A DNA stretch of 64,000 bases from Klebsiella planticola ATCC 33531 (GCF_000735435.1 NZ_JMPP01000018.1:124001-188000); one strand, 5' to 3'; counted from the stretch's first letter, positions 26,082 through 36,356 are shown. The notes: generated by a model from the sequence alone, not told the origin. Made by a program: numbers and translations.

Positions 26082-26862
26082 ATTTTGCGCCATTGAGGTC
26101 CCTCGTCTGGCGGAAGAGGCCCTGTGGCAGGAGCTGGAGCTGACCCCTAAGCCGGGACTGGTGGACCGACTCAACAACGGGGCTCATCACGATATGGACC
26201 ACGCTCTGTTTGTTCGCAGTATTACCGCGATTGCGCCGTGGCTCTCCCGCTTTACCGCGCTGGGGAGTGACTACGCAGACCAACCGGCAGACGAGCAGTT
26301 GCGCCTGCTACGCCCGATGGGCATTGCCTGCGAGCAGGCAATGTATGCCGCAACCGGTGGCGTGAATACTCATAAAGGGGGGATATTTGCTCTCGGGCTA
26401 CTCTGTTTTGCCGCCGGAAGGGTGCGGGAGGTGACCGCGTCAAACCTCTGTCGCGAAGTGGGAATTCTGTGCCGGGGGCTGGTGGCGCGCGAGCTGGCTG
26501 GCCGCAGCGCGGTAGCAACCGCAGGCGAACGTCAGTTCCGGCAGCTGGGTTTAACCGGCGCCCGCGGTGAGGCGGAAAGTGGTTTTGCGACGGTACGTCG
26601 CGTCTTGCCCCAGTGGAACGGCCGCCAGCTGCATGATTTGCTCCTGCGCCTGATGGCGGTGAATCCGGACAGTAATCTGGTGTCGCGCGGCGGTATTCAT
26701 GGGCTGCGATATGTGCAGAGCTATGCGCGAACGCTGCTGGCAAACGGCTGGGATCGCCGGCGTTTACTGGAGATGGACCGGGCGCTGATAAAGCGTCATT
26801 TAAGCCCGGGAGGGAGCGCGGATTTACTGTCGGTGGCGTGGGTTTTAGCGAAGTGCGGTTAA
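26059..26862 (+). CDS. citG: Triphosphoribosyl-dephospho-CoA synthase
   Basis: A 267-residue all-alpha enzyme that makes the citrate lyase prosthetic-group precursor from dephospho-CoA and ATP. The family motif TPKPGLVDRLNNGAHHDMD is near residue 30, followed by GVNTHKGGIFALGLL and NPDSNLVSRGGIHGL. I take ATG 26059 as the start, inside the end of citX; the long upstream frame is citX shadow. At 267 residues it is a little shorter than E. coli CitG. Last gene of the operon. Confidence 0.94.
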   Translation: MTGLPATKFCAIEVPRLAEEALWQELELTPKPGLVDRLNNGAHHDMDHALFVRSITAIAPWLSRFTALGSDYADQPADEQLRLLRPMGIACEQAMYAATGGVNTHKGGIFALGLLCFAAGRVREVTASNLCREVGILCRGLVARELAGRSAVATAGERQFRQLGLTGARGEAESGFATVRRVLPQWNGRQLHDLLLRLMAVNPDSNLVSRGGIHGLRYVQSYARTLLANGWDRRRLLEMDRALIKRHLSPGGSADLLSVAWVLAKCG

Positions 26863-26863
26863 T

Positions 26864-26892
26864 TTCCCTCCCCCCGAAGAGAGGGGAGGGAA
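26864..26892. terminator. Hairpin between convergent citG and nupG
   Basis: TTCCCTCCCC (26864-26873) and GGGGAGGGAA (26883-26892) form a perfect 10-bp stem in the 37 bases between the two convergent stop codons. It can serve both operons. Confidence 0.75.
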
Positions 26893-26899
26893 CAATCGG

Positions 26900-28159
26900 T
26901 TAATGCGCGGGGGTGGTCTGCGCGCCGGCCGGTACACGCACGTGTTTGTATTTAAACAGCGCGATGAAGGCGATGGCCAGAACCAGCGAGTAGGCAGCAA
27001 AGATCAGCCAGACAGGCTGCCAGTCGGTGATGCCGTTGGTGGTATACATCTCCACCACTTTCCCGCTCACTACGCCGCCGAGGATACAGCCGAAGCCGTT
27101 GGTCATCATCAGGAACATCCCCTGGGCGCTGGCGCGGATTTCAGGTCTCACCTCTTTCTCAACAAACACCGAGCCGGAGATGTTGAAGAAGTCGAAGGCG
27201 CAGCCGTAAACAATCATCGACAGAACCAGCAGCACGGTGCCGAACGGGGTCGGATCGCCATAGGCGAAGAGACCGAAGCGCAGCATCCAGGCGAAAATAC
27301 TGATAATCATCACGTTCTTGATGCCATAGCGGCTCAGGAAGAACGGAATAGTCAGAATGAACAGGGTTTCGGAGATCTGGGAAATCGACATCATCACCGA
27401 TGCGTGCTCAACGATAAAGCTCCCGGAGAACAGCGGGTTATTATCGAAGCTGTGCAGGAAGGTATTCCCGAACATGTTGGTGATTTGCAGCTCTGCGCCT
27501 AACAGCATGGAGAAAATAAAGAAAATCGCCATCCGCTTGTTTTTGAACAGGGCAAAGGCATCGAGGCCAAGCATGCTGCTCCAGCTCTGGTTTTTCTGCT
27601 GATTGGAGACCGGAACGTGCGGCAGCGTCAGGGTGAACAGCGCGAGGACAACGGAGAGCGCCGCACCGATGTAAAGCTGCATGTGGCTCAGCTCGAAGCC
27701 CGCGAAGCTGACGCCCCACATCGCCATGATAAAGCCGATGGTGCCCCAGATACGAATCGGTGGGAAATCGGTCACAATATCCAGACCGGCGGATTTCAGA
27801 CGGTAGTAGGAAATCGTGTTGATTAAGCCCAACGTTGGCATATAGGCCAGCGAGTTAAGCAGAATCACAAAGAACATCTCTCCAGGCGTGGTGACCTGGG
27901 CCGCCATAAACAGCGTACCTGCCCCCACCAGATGGCACAGCGCGTAAACCCACTTCGCGCTGATCCATTTATCCGCCACGATACCCAGCAGCGTTGGCAT
28001 CAGAACTGCCGCAATGCCGAGCGAGCTGTAAACGGCGCCGATAGACGCACCGTCGAACTTGAGCGTCACAAACATATAGGAGCCAAGTGTAGTCAGCCAA
28101 CTACCCCACAGGCAGAACTGCAGAAACGACAATATTTTAAGCTGCAGCTTAAGGTTCAT
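26900..28159 (-). CDS. nupG: Nucleoside:H+ symporter NupG
   Basis: A 419-residue MFS carrier with twelve hydrophobic segments, one residue longer than E. coli NupG. MNLKLQLKILSFLQFCLWGSW and the central DFPPIRIWGTIGFIMAMWGVSF are typical of the nucleoside:H+ symporter family. It imports purine and pyrimidine nucleosides. It keeps the E. coli order next to mltC, but here the citrate locus separates it from speC. Confidence 0.95.
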   Translation of the reverse strand: MNLKLQLKILSFLQFCLWGSWLTTLGSYMFVTLKFDGASIGAVYSSLGIAAVLMPTLLGIVADKWISAKWVYALCHLVGAGTLFMAAQVTTPGEMFFVILLNSLAYMPTLGLINTISYYRLKSAGLDIVTDFPPIRIWGTIGFIMAMWGVSFAGFELSHMQLYIGAALSVVLALFTLTLPHVPVSNQQKNQSWSSMLGLDAFALFKNKRMAIFFIFSMLLGAELQITNMFGNTFLHSFDNNPLFSGSFIVEHASVMMSISQISETLFILTIPFFLSRYGIKNVMIISIFAWMLRFGLFAYGDPTPFGTVLLVLSMIVYGCAFDFFNISGSVFVEKEVRPEIRASAQGMFLMMTNGFGCILGGVVSGKVVEMYTTNGITDWQPVWLIFAAYSLVLAIAFIALFKYKHVRVPAGAQTTPAH

Positions 28160-28303
28160 GTTATTTTCCTCACGAGTAAGCGGGGGATGTGTTGTGATAA
28201 TTACATTCAGGGTTTCAATTTGATGAAATTCTATCAGTTAACGCCGCGATGTTTTGTTACCTTCCGCAAAAAAATGCAATCCCCATTAATTTGCAGATTA
28301 GAT

Positions 28304-28319
28304 TGTGATGCAAATAACA
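28304..28319. promoter_or_regulatory. Candidate CRP site upstream of nupG
   Basis: TGTGATGCAAATAACA fits TGTGA-N6-TCACA with one mismatch. It lies about 150 bases upstream of the nupG start. A weaker match (TGTGA-N6-CATTC) lies at 28193-28208. E. coli nupG is known to use CRP with CytR and DeoR. Confidence 0.4.
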
Positions 28320-28398
28320 TTTTCCTATGGGAAAGGCGAGGTGAAGCGGGAAAACCCGACCCTCTCTGCTCGGGAAAGGGGCGGGCGAGGAGATAACC

Positions 28399-29481
28399 TT
28401 ATTTCCGGCGGTAGGACTTCTGCGCCGTATTCACCTTATAAAGATAGCGGCGCGATTCCGCCGACGGGTGACGGTTGGTGAGGGTGGAATAGACATCCCC
28501 CGGCGTCATGCTGTTGATAATATTGGCTGCCTGGACCTTATCGCTGGAGAAGACGCGCAATACGCTGCCGGCGCCGCCGTTATACGCGGTGATCACGGCA
28601 TAGCGGCGCGAGGTCGGGTTATCGATACCTGACAGATACACATTATTCAGCATCGCCAGATAGGCGGTGCCGGTATCAATGTTATTCGCCGGATCGAACA
28701 GATAGCTGCGGCTTGGCAGCCCCGATTTCCCCTGTGCACGGAAGACATCTTTCCCGGCACTGTGCTGCACAACCTGCATCAGACCCAGCGCATCAGCATG
28801 GCTCACGGCGTATGGGTTAAAAGAGGATTCGGTCTGCATAATCGCCAGAATCAGCGACTCATCGACGCCATACTTCCGCGCCGACTGGCGAACGTAGCCG
28901 ATGTACTTATGCGCACGTTTGTCGAGGTGGTTCGGCACCAGATTAATGGTAATGCTATAGATCATCCGCAGGCCGTTGCTGCGGCTTTTCAGCCGCGTTT
29001 GCAACAGATAATCGGCATAGCGCGAGGCCCGCCACTCCCAGCGAATCGGATCGCCGTGGTTATCCACCACCTGTCCGTAAAGGAACGGCTCTTTCGAAAT
29101 CTGGATATCATCGGCGTCGGAATAGAGGTCGATTGACCCCGGATCGTCGCCCATCAGCAGCGTCTTAATGATGGTCTGGCGTAAACGGCCGGTCGGATCG
29201 GTACCGGCGATGGTCTCGACGGTGATGGTGCCCTCATCAAAGTTGATGTGGCTACGGGTCTGATACTGATCGGTGTACTTAACGTAGTCTTTCGGCCCGG
29301 CGAGCAGAACTTCGTTATAACCCCAAATATTTTCGATGTTATGGGCGAACTGACCCATCAGAATATCGAAGCCGTTGGTGTCCTTAACCCAGGCTTCGTT
29401 ATACCCATCGCCCTTTTTATTTGAGCTGGAACACGAAACGAGCAAAGGCGCAATGAGCGCTAGCGCTAAATATTTTTTCAT
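28399..29481 (-). CDS. mltC: Membrane-bound lytic murein transglycosylase C
   Basis: A 360-residue outer-membrane lipoprotein that cleaves peptidoglycan to 1,6-anhydromuropeptides. The signal peptide ends in the lipobox LVSC with Cys17. The C-terminal lysozyme-like domain has the catalytic Glu in [11 protein letters not shown] followed by [16 protein letters not shown] and [16 protein letters not shown]. Two ATGs are in frame (29481 and 29484); the first listed gives the E. coli start MKKYLALAL. It follows yggX as in E. coli. Confidence 0.96.
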   Translation of the reverse strand: MKKYLALALIAPLLVSCSSSNKKGDGYNEAWVKDTNGFDILMGQFAHNIENIWGYNEVLLAGPKDYVKYTDQYQTRSHINFDEGTITVETIAGTDPTGRLRQTIIKTLLMGDDPGSIDLYSDADDIQISKEPFLYGQVVDNHGDPIRWEWRASRYADYLLQTRLKSRSNGLRMIYSITINLVPNHLDKRAHKYIGYVRQSARKYGVDESLILAIMQTESSFNPYAVSHADALGLMQVVQHSAGKDVFRAQGKSGLPSRSYLFDPANNIDTGTAYLAMLNNVYLSGIDNPTSRRYAVITAYNGGAGSVLRVFSSDKVQAANIINSMTPGDVYSTLTNRHPSAESRRYLYKVNTAQKSYRRK

Positions 29482-29531
29482 CATTCCGGGAGTGTGCGTT
29501 GTGTTTGTTGTGCTTAAGAGTCAGAGGACTC

Positions 29532-29810
<279 letters not shown>

Positions 29811-29834
29811 TCATCCTCTTTATTCGCCAGAAAG

Positions 29835-30893
29835 CTATGCAAGAGCCCCGGCCTTCAACTGTTGCAACAAGCGCTCCACGGGAGCCGCCAGTCCAACCGA
29901 CGGCGGCTGCGCTAAGTTATACCAGAGTGTGCTGCCTTCATCCATGCATGCGCCAGATGAATCTATGCTAAGCCACATCGGCACAATATCCAGATGGAAA
30001 TGGCTGAAAGTGTGGCGGAACGCGGTCAGCTGCGTCAGATCATCATCCTTTATCCCGCGCTGAGCCAGCCATTCGCGCAGTGCGGCCTCCTCTTCAAACT
30101 GCGGAAAACAGAATAATCCGCCCCATAAGCCGACCGGCGGACGCTGGGAAAGCAACACTTCATTGCCGTGCTGCATCAGCAGGAAATAGCCCGTTCGCTG
30201 CGGAATGGTCTGCTTTGGTTTTTTGCCAGGATATTGTGCCCATGAATGGTTTGCGTAAGCGACGCAGCCGTTACTTAACGGACAGAGCTCGCATTTGGGT
30301 TTCGAGCGGGTGCAGACCATCGCCCCGAGATCCATCATCGCCTGGTTAAAGCGCTCGACCCCTTTTGCCGGCGTGACCTCTTCGCTGATCTGCCATAATC
30401 GTTTCTCAACCTCTTTTTTCCCCGGCCAGCCGTTGACCGCATAGCATCGGGCCAGCACGCGCTTCACGTTGCCATCGAGAATGGGGTAATGCTTGCCAAG
30501 GGAGAGGGATAAAATCGCGCCGGCCGTGGAACGCCCGACGCCGGGCAGCGCCGCCACTTCGTCAAAGGTTTGCGGGAATTCGCCGCCGTGCAGGCTCGCC
30601 ACCTGCTGCGCCGCCTTATGTAAATTGCGCGCGCGGGCGTAATAGCCCAGTCCGGTCCACAGATGCAGCACTTCATCCAGCGGCGCCGCGGCCAGATCGG
30701 TTACCGTCGGGAAGCGGGCCATAAAGCGTTCGAAATAGGGAATCACCGTAGCGACCTGCGTTTGTTGCAACATCACCTCGGAGAGCCATACTTTGTAAGG
30801 CGTTTTACCCATTTGCCATGGCAGGGTTTTACGCCCGTATTTGTCGTACCAGTCCAGCACCTGGGCTGAAAATTGCGCGGCGAGAAAAGTCAA
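29835..30893 (-). CDS. mutY: Adenine DNA glycosylase
   Basis: A 352-residue base-excision enzyme that removes adenine opposite 8-oxoguanine. Present are [15 protein letters not shown] with the catalytic Glu, the helix-hairpin-helix [12 protein letters not shown], the catalytic Asp in [12 protein letters not shown], the four-cysteine cluster [17 protein letters not shown], and a C-terminal NUDIX-like domain ([10 protein letters not shown]). The start is TTG at 30893, with GGAG eight bases upstream; no ATG gives a better N-terminus. Divergent from trmB. Confidence 0.96.
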   Translation of the reverse strand: MTFLAAQFSAQVLDWYDKYGRKTLPWQMGKTPYKVWLSEVMLQQTQVATVIPYFERFMARFPTVTDLAAAPLDEVLHLWTGLGYYARARNLHKAAQQVASLHGGEFPQTFDEVAALPGVGRSTAGAILSLSLGKHYPILDGNVKRVLARCYAVNGWPGKKEVEKRLWQISEEVTPAKGVERFNQAMMDLGAMVCTRSKPKCELCPLSNGCVAYANHSWAQYPGKKPKQTIPQRTGYFLLMQHGNEVLLSQRPPVGLWGGLFCFPQFEEEAALREWLAQRGIKDDDLTQLTAFRHTFSHFHLDIVPMWLSIDSSGACMDEGSTLWYNLAQPPSVGLAAPVERLLQQLKAGALA

Positions 30894-31029
30894 AGCTACA
30901 GCTCCGGAATCGCGATATCAGGGTGGCAGATTGCAGCATAAGGGCGACAGGCTGTAAACCCTTGCATCCGTCGGGTAACTTTGGATAATGCCCGTTTTCC
31001 GAACACTCTCACAAGCAGACCTAACTTTT

Positions 31030-31749
31030 ATGAAAAACGACGTCATATCTCCGGAATTCGATGAAAACGGCCGCCCGCTGCGCCGTATTCGTAGCTTCGT
31101 CCGCCGCCAGGGCCGCCTGACCAAAGGGCAGCAGCATGCGCTGGATAACATTTGGCCGGTGATGGGCGTTGAGTTCAACGATGCGCCGCTCGACTTCGCC
31201 GCGCTGTTTGGTCGCAACGCGCCGACTACGCTGGAGATCGGATTCGGCATGGGCGCTTCGCTGGTGGCGATGGCGCAAGCGAAGCCTGAGCAGAATTTCC
31301 TCGGTATCGAAGTTCACTCACCGGGCGTCGGTGCCTGCCTGGCCTCCGCCGAAGAAGAGGGTGTACACAACCTGCGCGTGATGTGTCACGATGCGGTCGA
31401 GGTGCTCCACACCATGATTCCGGATAATTCTCTCAACATGGTGCAGCTGTTTTTCCCTGACCCGTGGCATAAAGCGCGTCATAATAAACGCCGTATCGTG
31501 CAGGCGCCTTTTGCTGAGCTGGTGAAAAGCAAGCTTAAACTGGGCGGCGTCTTCCACATGGCGACCGACTGGGAGCCGTATGCTGAGCATATGCTGGAAG
31601 TGATGTCATCGCTGGAAGGGTATCGTAACCTGTCAGAAAGCAACGATTATGTACCGCGCCCGGAATCGCGTCCGGTAACCAAATTTGAACAGCGTGGCCA
31701 TCGTCTTGGCCACGGCGTATGGGACTTAATGTTCGAGAGGGTGAAATAA
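31030..31749 (+). CDS. trmB: tRNA (guanine-N7)-methyltransferase
   Basis: A 239-residue SAM enzyme that methylates G46 of tRNAs. [15 protein letters not shown] binds SAM, and [17 protein letters not shown] is the family motif. ATG 31030 gives [19 protein letters not shown], the E. coli N-terminus; no strong ribosome-binding site is seen. The stop overlaps the yggL start as TAATG. Confidence 0.96.
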   Translation: MKNDVISPEFDENGRPLRRIRSFVRRQGRLTKGQQHALDNIWPVMGVEFNDAPLDFAALFGRNAPTTLEIGFGMGASLVAMAQAKPEQNFLGIEVHSPGVGACLASAEEEGVHNLRVMCHDAVEVLHTMIPDNSLNMVQLFFPDPWHKARHNKRRIVQAPFAELVKSKLKLGGVFHMATDWEPYAEHMLEVMSSLEGYRNLSESNDYVPRPESRPVTKFEQRGHRLGHGVWDLMFERVK

Positions 31750-32075
31750 TGGCAAAGAATCGTAGCCGTCGTCTGCGTAAAAAAATGCATATCGACGAGT
31801 TTCAGGAAATCGGTTTTTCCGTCGCATGGCGTTTTCCGGAAGGGAGCACTGAAGAGCATATCGATCGCACCGTGAATGACCTGATTGAGGAAGTGATCGA
31901 GCCGAACAAACTGGCGTTTGACGGCAGCGGTTACCTCTCCTGGGAAGGGCTAATCTGCCTGCAGGAAATCGGTAAATGTACCGAGGAGCATCAGGCTATC
32001 GTGCGTAAGTGGCTGGAAGATCGCGGGCTTGCCGATGTGCGCACCAGCGAACTTTTTGACGTCTGGTGGGACTAA
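31749..32075 (+). CDS. yggL: DUF469 family protein YggL
   Basis: A 108-residue basic-then-acidic protein matching E. coli YggL ([37 protein letters not shown]). The family has been linked to ribosome assembly, but its exact role is not settled. It is translationally coupled to trmB (TAATG) and followed by a strong terminator. Confidence 0.94.
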   Translation: MAKNRSRRLRKKMHIDEFQEIGFSVAWRFPEGSTEEHIDRTVNDLIEEVIEPNKLAFDGSGYLSWEGLICLQEIGKCTEEHQAIVRKWLEDRGLADVRTSELFDVWWD

Positions 32076-32084
32076 GTTTGACAA

Positions 32085-32114
32085 GGGTCGGCAATTGCCG
32101 ACCCGTTTTGTCTT
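32085..32114 (+). terminator. Intrinsic terminator of trmB-yggL
   Basis: GGGTCGGCAATTGCCGACCC (32085-32104) is a perfect 20-base palindrome followed by GTTTTGTCTT. It stands ten bases after the yggL stop and twelve before the yggN start. Confidence 0.85.
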
Positions 32115-32125
32115 AAGGGAGTTTT

Positions 32126-32845
32126 ATGATGCGCAAAACGCTGCTGGCGGTGGCGCTTTCCGTTACCGCTCTGTCCGCGCACGCGGACTACCAATGTAGC
32201 GTCACGCCGCGTGACGACGTGATCCTCAGCCCGCATCAGGTGCAGGTAACCGGGGAGAACGGCGATCTGGTGATTAAACCGGACGGCAATCTGACCTATA
32301 ACGGAAAACAGTATTCTCTGTCTGCGGCCCAGCGTGAGCAGGCCCAGGACTATCAGGCCGGCCTGCGCAGCAGCCTGCCGTGGATTGATGACGGCGCGCG
32401 TTCGCGAGTCGAAAAAGGGCGTCAGGCGCTGGATAAAATCATTACCGAGCAGGTTGGCGCCAGCAGCAGTATGCATGATCGTCTGACCAAACTTGACGCG
32501 CAGCTGAAAACCCAGATGAACCGCATTATTGAACGTCGCAGCGACGGCCTGACTTTCCATTACAAAGCGATCGATCAGGTGCGCGCCGACGGCCAGCAGC
32601 TGGTTAATCAGGCGATGGGCGGCATTCTGCAGGACAGTATCAACGAGATGGGCGCAAAGGCGGTGCTGAAAGGCGGGGGCAATCCGCTGCAGGGGATCCT
32701 CGGCAGCCTCGGCGGCCTGCAAACGGCGATTCAGGAAGAGTGGAAAAACCAGGAAGCGGATTTCCAGAAATTTGGCAAAGACGTTTGTAGCCGGGTCGTC
32801 TCCCTTGAAGACAGCCGCAAGGCGCTGGTGAGCTCCCTGAAATAA
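32126..32845 (+). CDS. yggN: DUF2884 family periplasmic protein YggN
   Basis: A 239-residue protein with a signal peptide (MMRKTLLAVALSVTALSAHA). The mature part matches E. coli YggN: DYQCSVTPRDDVILSP, GKQYSLSAAQREQAQDYQAG, DGLTFHYKAIDQVRADGQQ and KDVCSRVVSLEDSRKAL. Function unknown. GGGAG precedes the two tandem ATGs at 32126 and 32129. Confidence 0.95.
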   Translation: MMRKTLLAVALSVTALSAHADYQCSVTPRDDVILSPHQVQVTGENGDLVIKPDGNLTYNGKQYSLSAAQREQAQDYQAGLRSSLPWIDDGARSRVEKGRQALDKIITEQVGASSSMHDRLTKLDAQLKTQMNRIIERRSDGLTFHYKAIDQVRADGQQLVNQAMGGILQDSINEMGAKAVLKGGGNPLQGILGSLGGLQTAIQEEWKNQEADFQKFGKDVCSRVVSLEDSRKALVSSLK

Positions 32846-32853
32846 CGCTCTCT

Positions 32854-32887
32854 GCGGTGTGCCGCGGCCTTCACCGGGGCACACCGC
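32854..32887. terminator. Terminator between yggN and the sugar ABC operon
   Basis: GCGGTGTGCC (32854-32863) pairs with GGCACACCGC (32878-32887), a perfect 10-bp stem between the convergent stops of yggN and the permease gene. Confidence 0.75.
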
Positions 32888-32898
32888 GTTCATCCTTC

Positions 32899-34146
32899 TC
32901 AGGCACGTCCGTGCGATACGCGGGAACGACGGGCCAGCGAGTCAATAATCACCGCAATCGCCAGCACGCAGCCGGTAATGATGTAGCGTAGCGATGACGG
33001 CAGATTTAACAGCGTCAGACCATTTGAAATCGACTGAATCACGATGATCCCCAGCAGAGCGGACCAGGCGCTGCCGCGCCCGCCGAACAGACTGGTACCG
33101 CCAATGACCGCCGCCGCAATGGCGTTCAGATTCACGTCACCGGTCCCGGCCTGCTGGCTCGCCGAGGCCAGCCGGGAAGCGGCCAGAATGCCGCCGAAGG
33201 TGGCGAGGGTGCTACAGAGTACAAAGGCGCTGACGTAAATAGCCCGCACGTTGATCCCTGAACGGCGCGCGGCTTCGCGGTTGCCGCCGACGGCAAACAT
33301 AGAGCGCCCCCATTGCGTCCGCTTGAGCGCATAGTTGAGCATCATCACCAACGCGACGAACAGGCCGAAAATCCACGGTACGCCGCGCCCGAGATTAAGA
33401 TAGAACACGGCGGCTTCAAAGATTACCGTCAGCAGAATCGCGCGCAATAACAGTGAGCTGACGGCTTCCGCCGACAGGTTCGCCGCCAGGCGGCGCGTAC
33501 GCGTTTTGAGGCCAAATACCAGGATCGCCAGCCCGGGCAGCAGCGCCATAAGATGAGAGAACCAGCCCGGCATCACCAGTAGCTGGCCAAATCGCACCAG
33601 CGGAGAGGCGTAGGGCAGGTTAATGCTGCCGCTCGGACCGAGGATATACAGCTGCAGCCCGAGCAGCGCCAGCAGGCCGGCGAGCGTCGCTACGAAGCTT
33701 GGCATGCCGACGCGGTTATACAGCAGGGCGTAAAGCAGCCCGACGGCGATACCGCACAGCAGCGCGACGGCAATCGCCGCGGCAACCGGCCAGCCGGCAT
33801 TAACCCACAGCACGCCAACAATCGCCGAAGAGAGTCCGCTCATTGAGCCCACCGAAAGATCGATTTCGCCGAGCATCAGTACGCAGACGATCCCCAGTGA
33901 GATAAATCCAACGGTAGCGCAGTCAAAAAGCAGGTTAACCAGGTTATTGGGCGCGATATAGACCGGGTTGAGCCAGGTGAAAACCAGGGAGATCACGATC
34001 AGCCCGGCGATGACCGGCGCGGTCCCCAGATCGCCGGTTTTGATACGATTGATCTGCGCACGTACCACGCCGAACAGGCCGTCGTTGTGCTGGACGCGCT
34101 CATCGCTGCGATCCAGTGCGGGGCGGGATGCTGTCTTGCTGTTCAT
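32899..34146 (-). CDS. Sugar ABC transporter permease (XylH/RbsC type)
   Basis: A 415-residue inner-membrane permease of the ribose/xylose class with about ten hydrophobic segments. Family blocks are GIVCVLMLGEIDLSVGSMSGLSS, GMPSFVATLAGLLALLG, ALKRTQWGRSMFAVGGNREAARRSGI and AAAVIGGTSLFGGRGSAWSALLG. The length is closer to XylH than to RbsC. It ends four bases after the ATPase stop and completes a binding protein-ATPase-permease operon absent at this place in E. coli K-12. Substrate unknown; a pentose or related sugar is likely. Confidence 0.9.
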   Translation of the reverse strand: MNSKTASRPALDRSDERVQHNDGLFGVVRAQINRIKTGDLGTAPVIAGLIVISLVFTWLNPVYIAPNNLVNLLFDCATVGFISLGIVCVLMLGEIDLSVGSMSGLSSAIVGVLWVNAGWPVAAAIAVALLCGIAVGLLYALLYNRVGMPSFVATLAGLLALLGLQLYILGPSGSINLPYASPLVRFGQLLVMPGWFSHLMALLPGLAILVFGLKTRTRRLAANLSAEAVSSLLLRAILLTVIFEAAVFYLNLGRGVPWIFGLFVALVMMLNYALKRTQWGRSMFAVGGNREAARRSGINVRAIYVSAFVLCSTLATFGGILAASRLASASQQAGTGDVNLNAIAAAVIGGTSLFGGRGSAWSALLGIIVIQSISNGLTLLNLPSSLRYIITGCVLAIAVIIDSLARRSRVSHGRA

Positions 34147-34150
34147 AAAA

Positions 34151-34963
34151 TTAAATCACTCCGGAAGCGCTAGACTGTGATTTTCGTTCGACGCGACGTG
34201 AAACGGCATTCTCTGTTGCGCCGGTAATGGCCGCCACCAGATCCTGGTTTGAGGCGTCGGGGGTAAAGATGCCTTTATTGCGCCCGAGCCGCAGCACCAC
34301 GATGCGATCGGCCACCGCACGGACGTCTTCCATGTTGTGGCTGATGATGATGACGCCGAGGCCGCGCTCGCGAACGCGCTCAATCAAATTGAGCACTTCC
34401 GCCGTCTGGGCCACGCCGAGCGCGGCGGTAGGCTCATCAAGCATGATGATTTTGGGGTTCATCAGTAGCGAACGGGCGATCGCCACCGTCTGGCGCTGGC
34501 CGCCGGAAAGCGAGGCAATCGGCTCGCGCACCGACGGGATTCTGGCCGCCAGCTCCTGCAATAACGTCCAGGCCCGTACCTCCATCGCCACTTCGTCCAG
34601 CTGCAGCGGCGAAATCTCGTGGCCTAAAAACAGGTTTGCGACGACATCGAGATTTTCGCACAGCGCTAAATCCTGAAAGACCGTAGCGATACCGTATTCC
34701 AGCGCCTTGCCTGGGCTGTCGAGAGTGATGGCCTTACCGTCAAACTCAATGGTGCCGGTCGTGGGCTGGTGTACGCCGGCGAGAATTTTCACCAGCGTGG
34801 ATTTTCCCGCGCCGTTATCGCCCACCAGCGCGACCACTTCGCCGGCATGAACCTCCAGCTCGATATCCGTCAGAGCAGAGACCGCGCCGAAGTGTTTGGA
34901 GACATGACTCAGTTTTAAAACAGGTTGCCTGGTGCCGGCGACGATGTCTGATTGTTGCGACAT
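34151..34963 (-). CDS. Sugar ABC transporter ATP-binding protein, single-domain
   Basis: A 270-residue ATPase with Walker A GDNGAGKST, signature LSGGQRQTVAIARSLL and Walker B IIMLDEPTAALG. Sugar ATPases of the RbsA/XylG class are normally fused tandem domains of about 500 residues; this one has a single domain, like FrcA. ATG 34963 gives MSQQSDIVAGTRQ; the 24 extra upstream codons lack support. It lies between the binding protein and the permease. Confidence 0.9.
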   Translation of the reverse strand: MSQQSDIVAGTRQPVLKLSHVSKHFGAVSALTDIELEVHAGEVVALVGDNGAGKSTLVKILAGVHQPTTGTIEFDGKAITLDSPGKALEYGIATVFQDLALCENLDVVANLFLGHEISPLQLDEVAMEVRAWTLLQELAARIPSVREPIASLSGGQRQTVAIARSLLMNPKIIMLDEPTAALGVAQTAEVLNLIERVRERGLGVIIISHNMEDVRAVADRIVVLRLGRNKGIFTPDASNQDLVAAITGATENAVSRRVERKSQSSASGVI

Positions 34964-35024
34964 AAAAAAGACCTCAATGATGGTGAAACTACGCCCGTCG
35001 GCGACGACGGACGCAGGGGCAGCA

Positions 35025-36071
35025 TTACTTCTCAATACCTAATTTCTGGCAGGCTGCGGTGTATTCACCGGTACACACCTGAGCGTAGGTCTGGATCTTT
35101 TTATCGAAAATTTCCGCTTTGATATTTTTGGCGGTGATGACTGCCGGGGTAAACAGCTGAGATGGCGTGTTGTACAGCGTGGTGCTCGCCTGCGGTTTCT
35201 TACCCTGAATGAGTTCCACGGCCACTTTCGCCGCGGCTGCGGCAACGATTTCTGACGGTTTGGAGATAGTGTTGTACTGGTCGCCGGCGATGATGAGCTG
35301 CAGCGCGGCAATCGTCGCGTCGTTCCCGGTGACCGGCGGAACCGGCTGTACGCCGGCGGCTTTAAACGCGGCAATGGCACCGCCGCCGGTGCCGTCATTG
35401 GCCGCGACGACGCCTTTAATTTTGTCCCCGAAGCGGGTTATCTGCCCGGCGGCCCACTCCTGCGCTTTAGGCGGCGCCCATTCCGGGGTATCAAACTCCG
35501 CGAGGGTGGCGTAACCCGATGCTTTCAGCCCACGATGAATACCATCGCGGATAAGCCCTGCGGCGGCATCGGTCGGCGAGCCGTTAATTTGCAGGACGCC
35601 GGCCCCTTTTGGCACGCCGCTCTCTTGCAGATGATTAACCAGCGATTGTGAAATCGCATAGCCGATACCTTCGTTATCAAACGAGACGTAAAAATCAGCT
35701 GGCTTATCGGGGATAGGGCGATCGTAAGCGATCACTTTAACATCCTGGGCCTGGGCATTTTCGACCAGGGCGGCGGCCGCGGAGGAGTCAACCGGATCGA
35801 GAACGATAATCTTCGCCCCCTGGGCAATGACCGAATTGAACTGCTGCTGTTGCAGCGTCGCGCTGGCGTTAGCGTTTTGATAAATGACCTTACATTCTGC
35901 GCACAGCTTGCTCATTTCCGCTTTGAATCCGGGGAAATCATGCTGCTCATAACGCGTGGAGGCCTGGTCGGGCATGAGAAATGCTACGGTGGCGGATTCG
36001 GCCGCTTGTGCCGACGCGGAAATACCGCCGGATATTGTTGCGAGTGCGATAAAAATATTACGGTAATTCAT
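35025..36071 (-). CDS. Periplasmic sugar-binding protein (XylF-like)
   Basis: A 348-residue secreted protein. A signal peptide of about 23 residues (ending SAQAAES) precedes a type I periplasmic-binding fold: YEQHDFPGFKAEMSKLC, AKIIVLDPVDSSAAAALVENAQ, DVKVIAYDRPIP, FDNEGIGYAISQSLV, VVAANDGTGGGAIAAFKAAG. The order resembles XylF, but it is not XylF of E. coli, so the sugar is uncertain. First gene of the operon; its promoter must lie in 36072-36350. Confidence 0.9.
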   Translation of the reverse strand: MNYRNIFIALATISGGISASAQAAESATVAFLMPDQASTRYEQHDFPGFKAEMSKLCAECKVIYQNANASATLQQQQFNSVIAQGAKIIVLDPVDSSAAAALVENAQAQDVKVIAYDRPIPDKPADFYVSFDNEGIGYAISQSLVNHLQESGVPKGAGVLQINGSPTDAAAGLIRDGIHRGLKASGYATLAEFDTPEWAPPKAQEWAAGQITRFGDKIKGVVAANDGTGGGAIAAFKAAGVQPVPPVTGNDATIAALQLIIAGDQYNTISKPSEIVAAAAAKVAVELIQGKKPQASTTLYNTPSQLFTPAVITAKNIKAEIFDKKIQTYAQVCTGEYTAACQKLGIEK

Positions 36072-36356
36072 TATATTACCCTCTTTTTTATAGGTTTGAG
36101 CCCGCCAGCCGGAGCCGACGTCATACAGACTTTTTTAATAAGAGTTACTAATAATTCACATGTAGGATACTTCGGTTTTACATTTGCTCAACCGATGAAG
36201 CAGGATTACCACTGCACTAAAACGGAGTCAAGAAATGGAAAAAAGTCGATGCGGATTTGTGATTGGCTGCAAATAATTGCATAAAAAGTGATCAGGTGAT
36301 TTGACCGACACGGGGACAACAAAACGGACGGAGAAGTGGGGAAAAAGAGCAACAGC
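36072..36356. other. Promoter region of the sugar ABC operon
   Basis: About 285 bases between the binding-protein start and the hemW terminator. No gene is seen. No CRP site or operator stands out. Confidence 0.4.
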
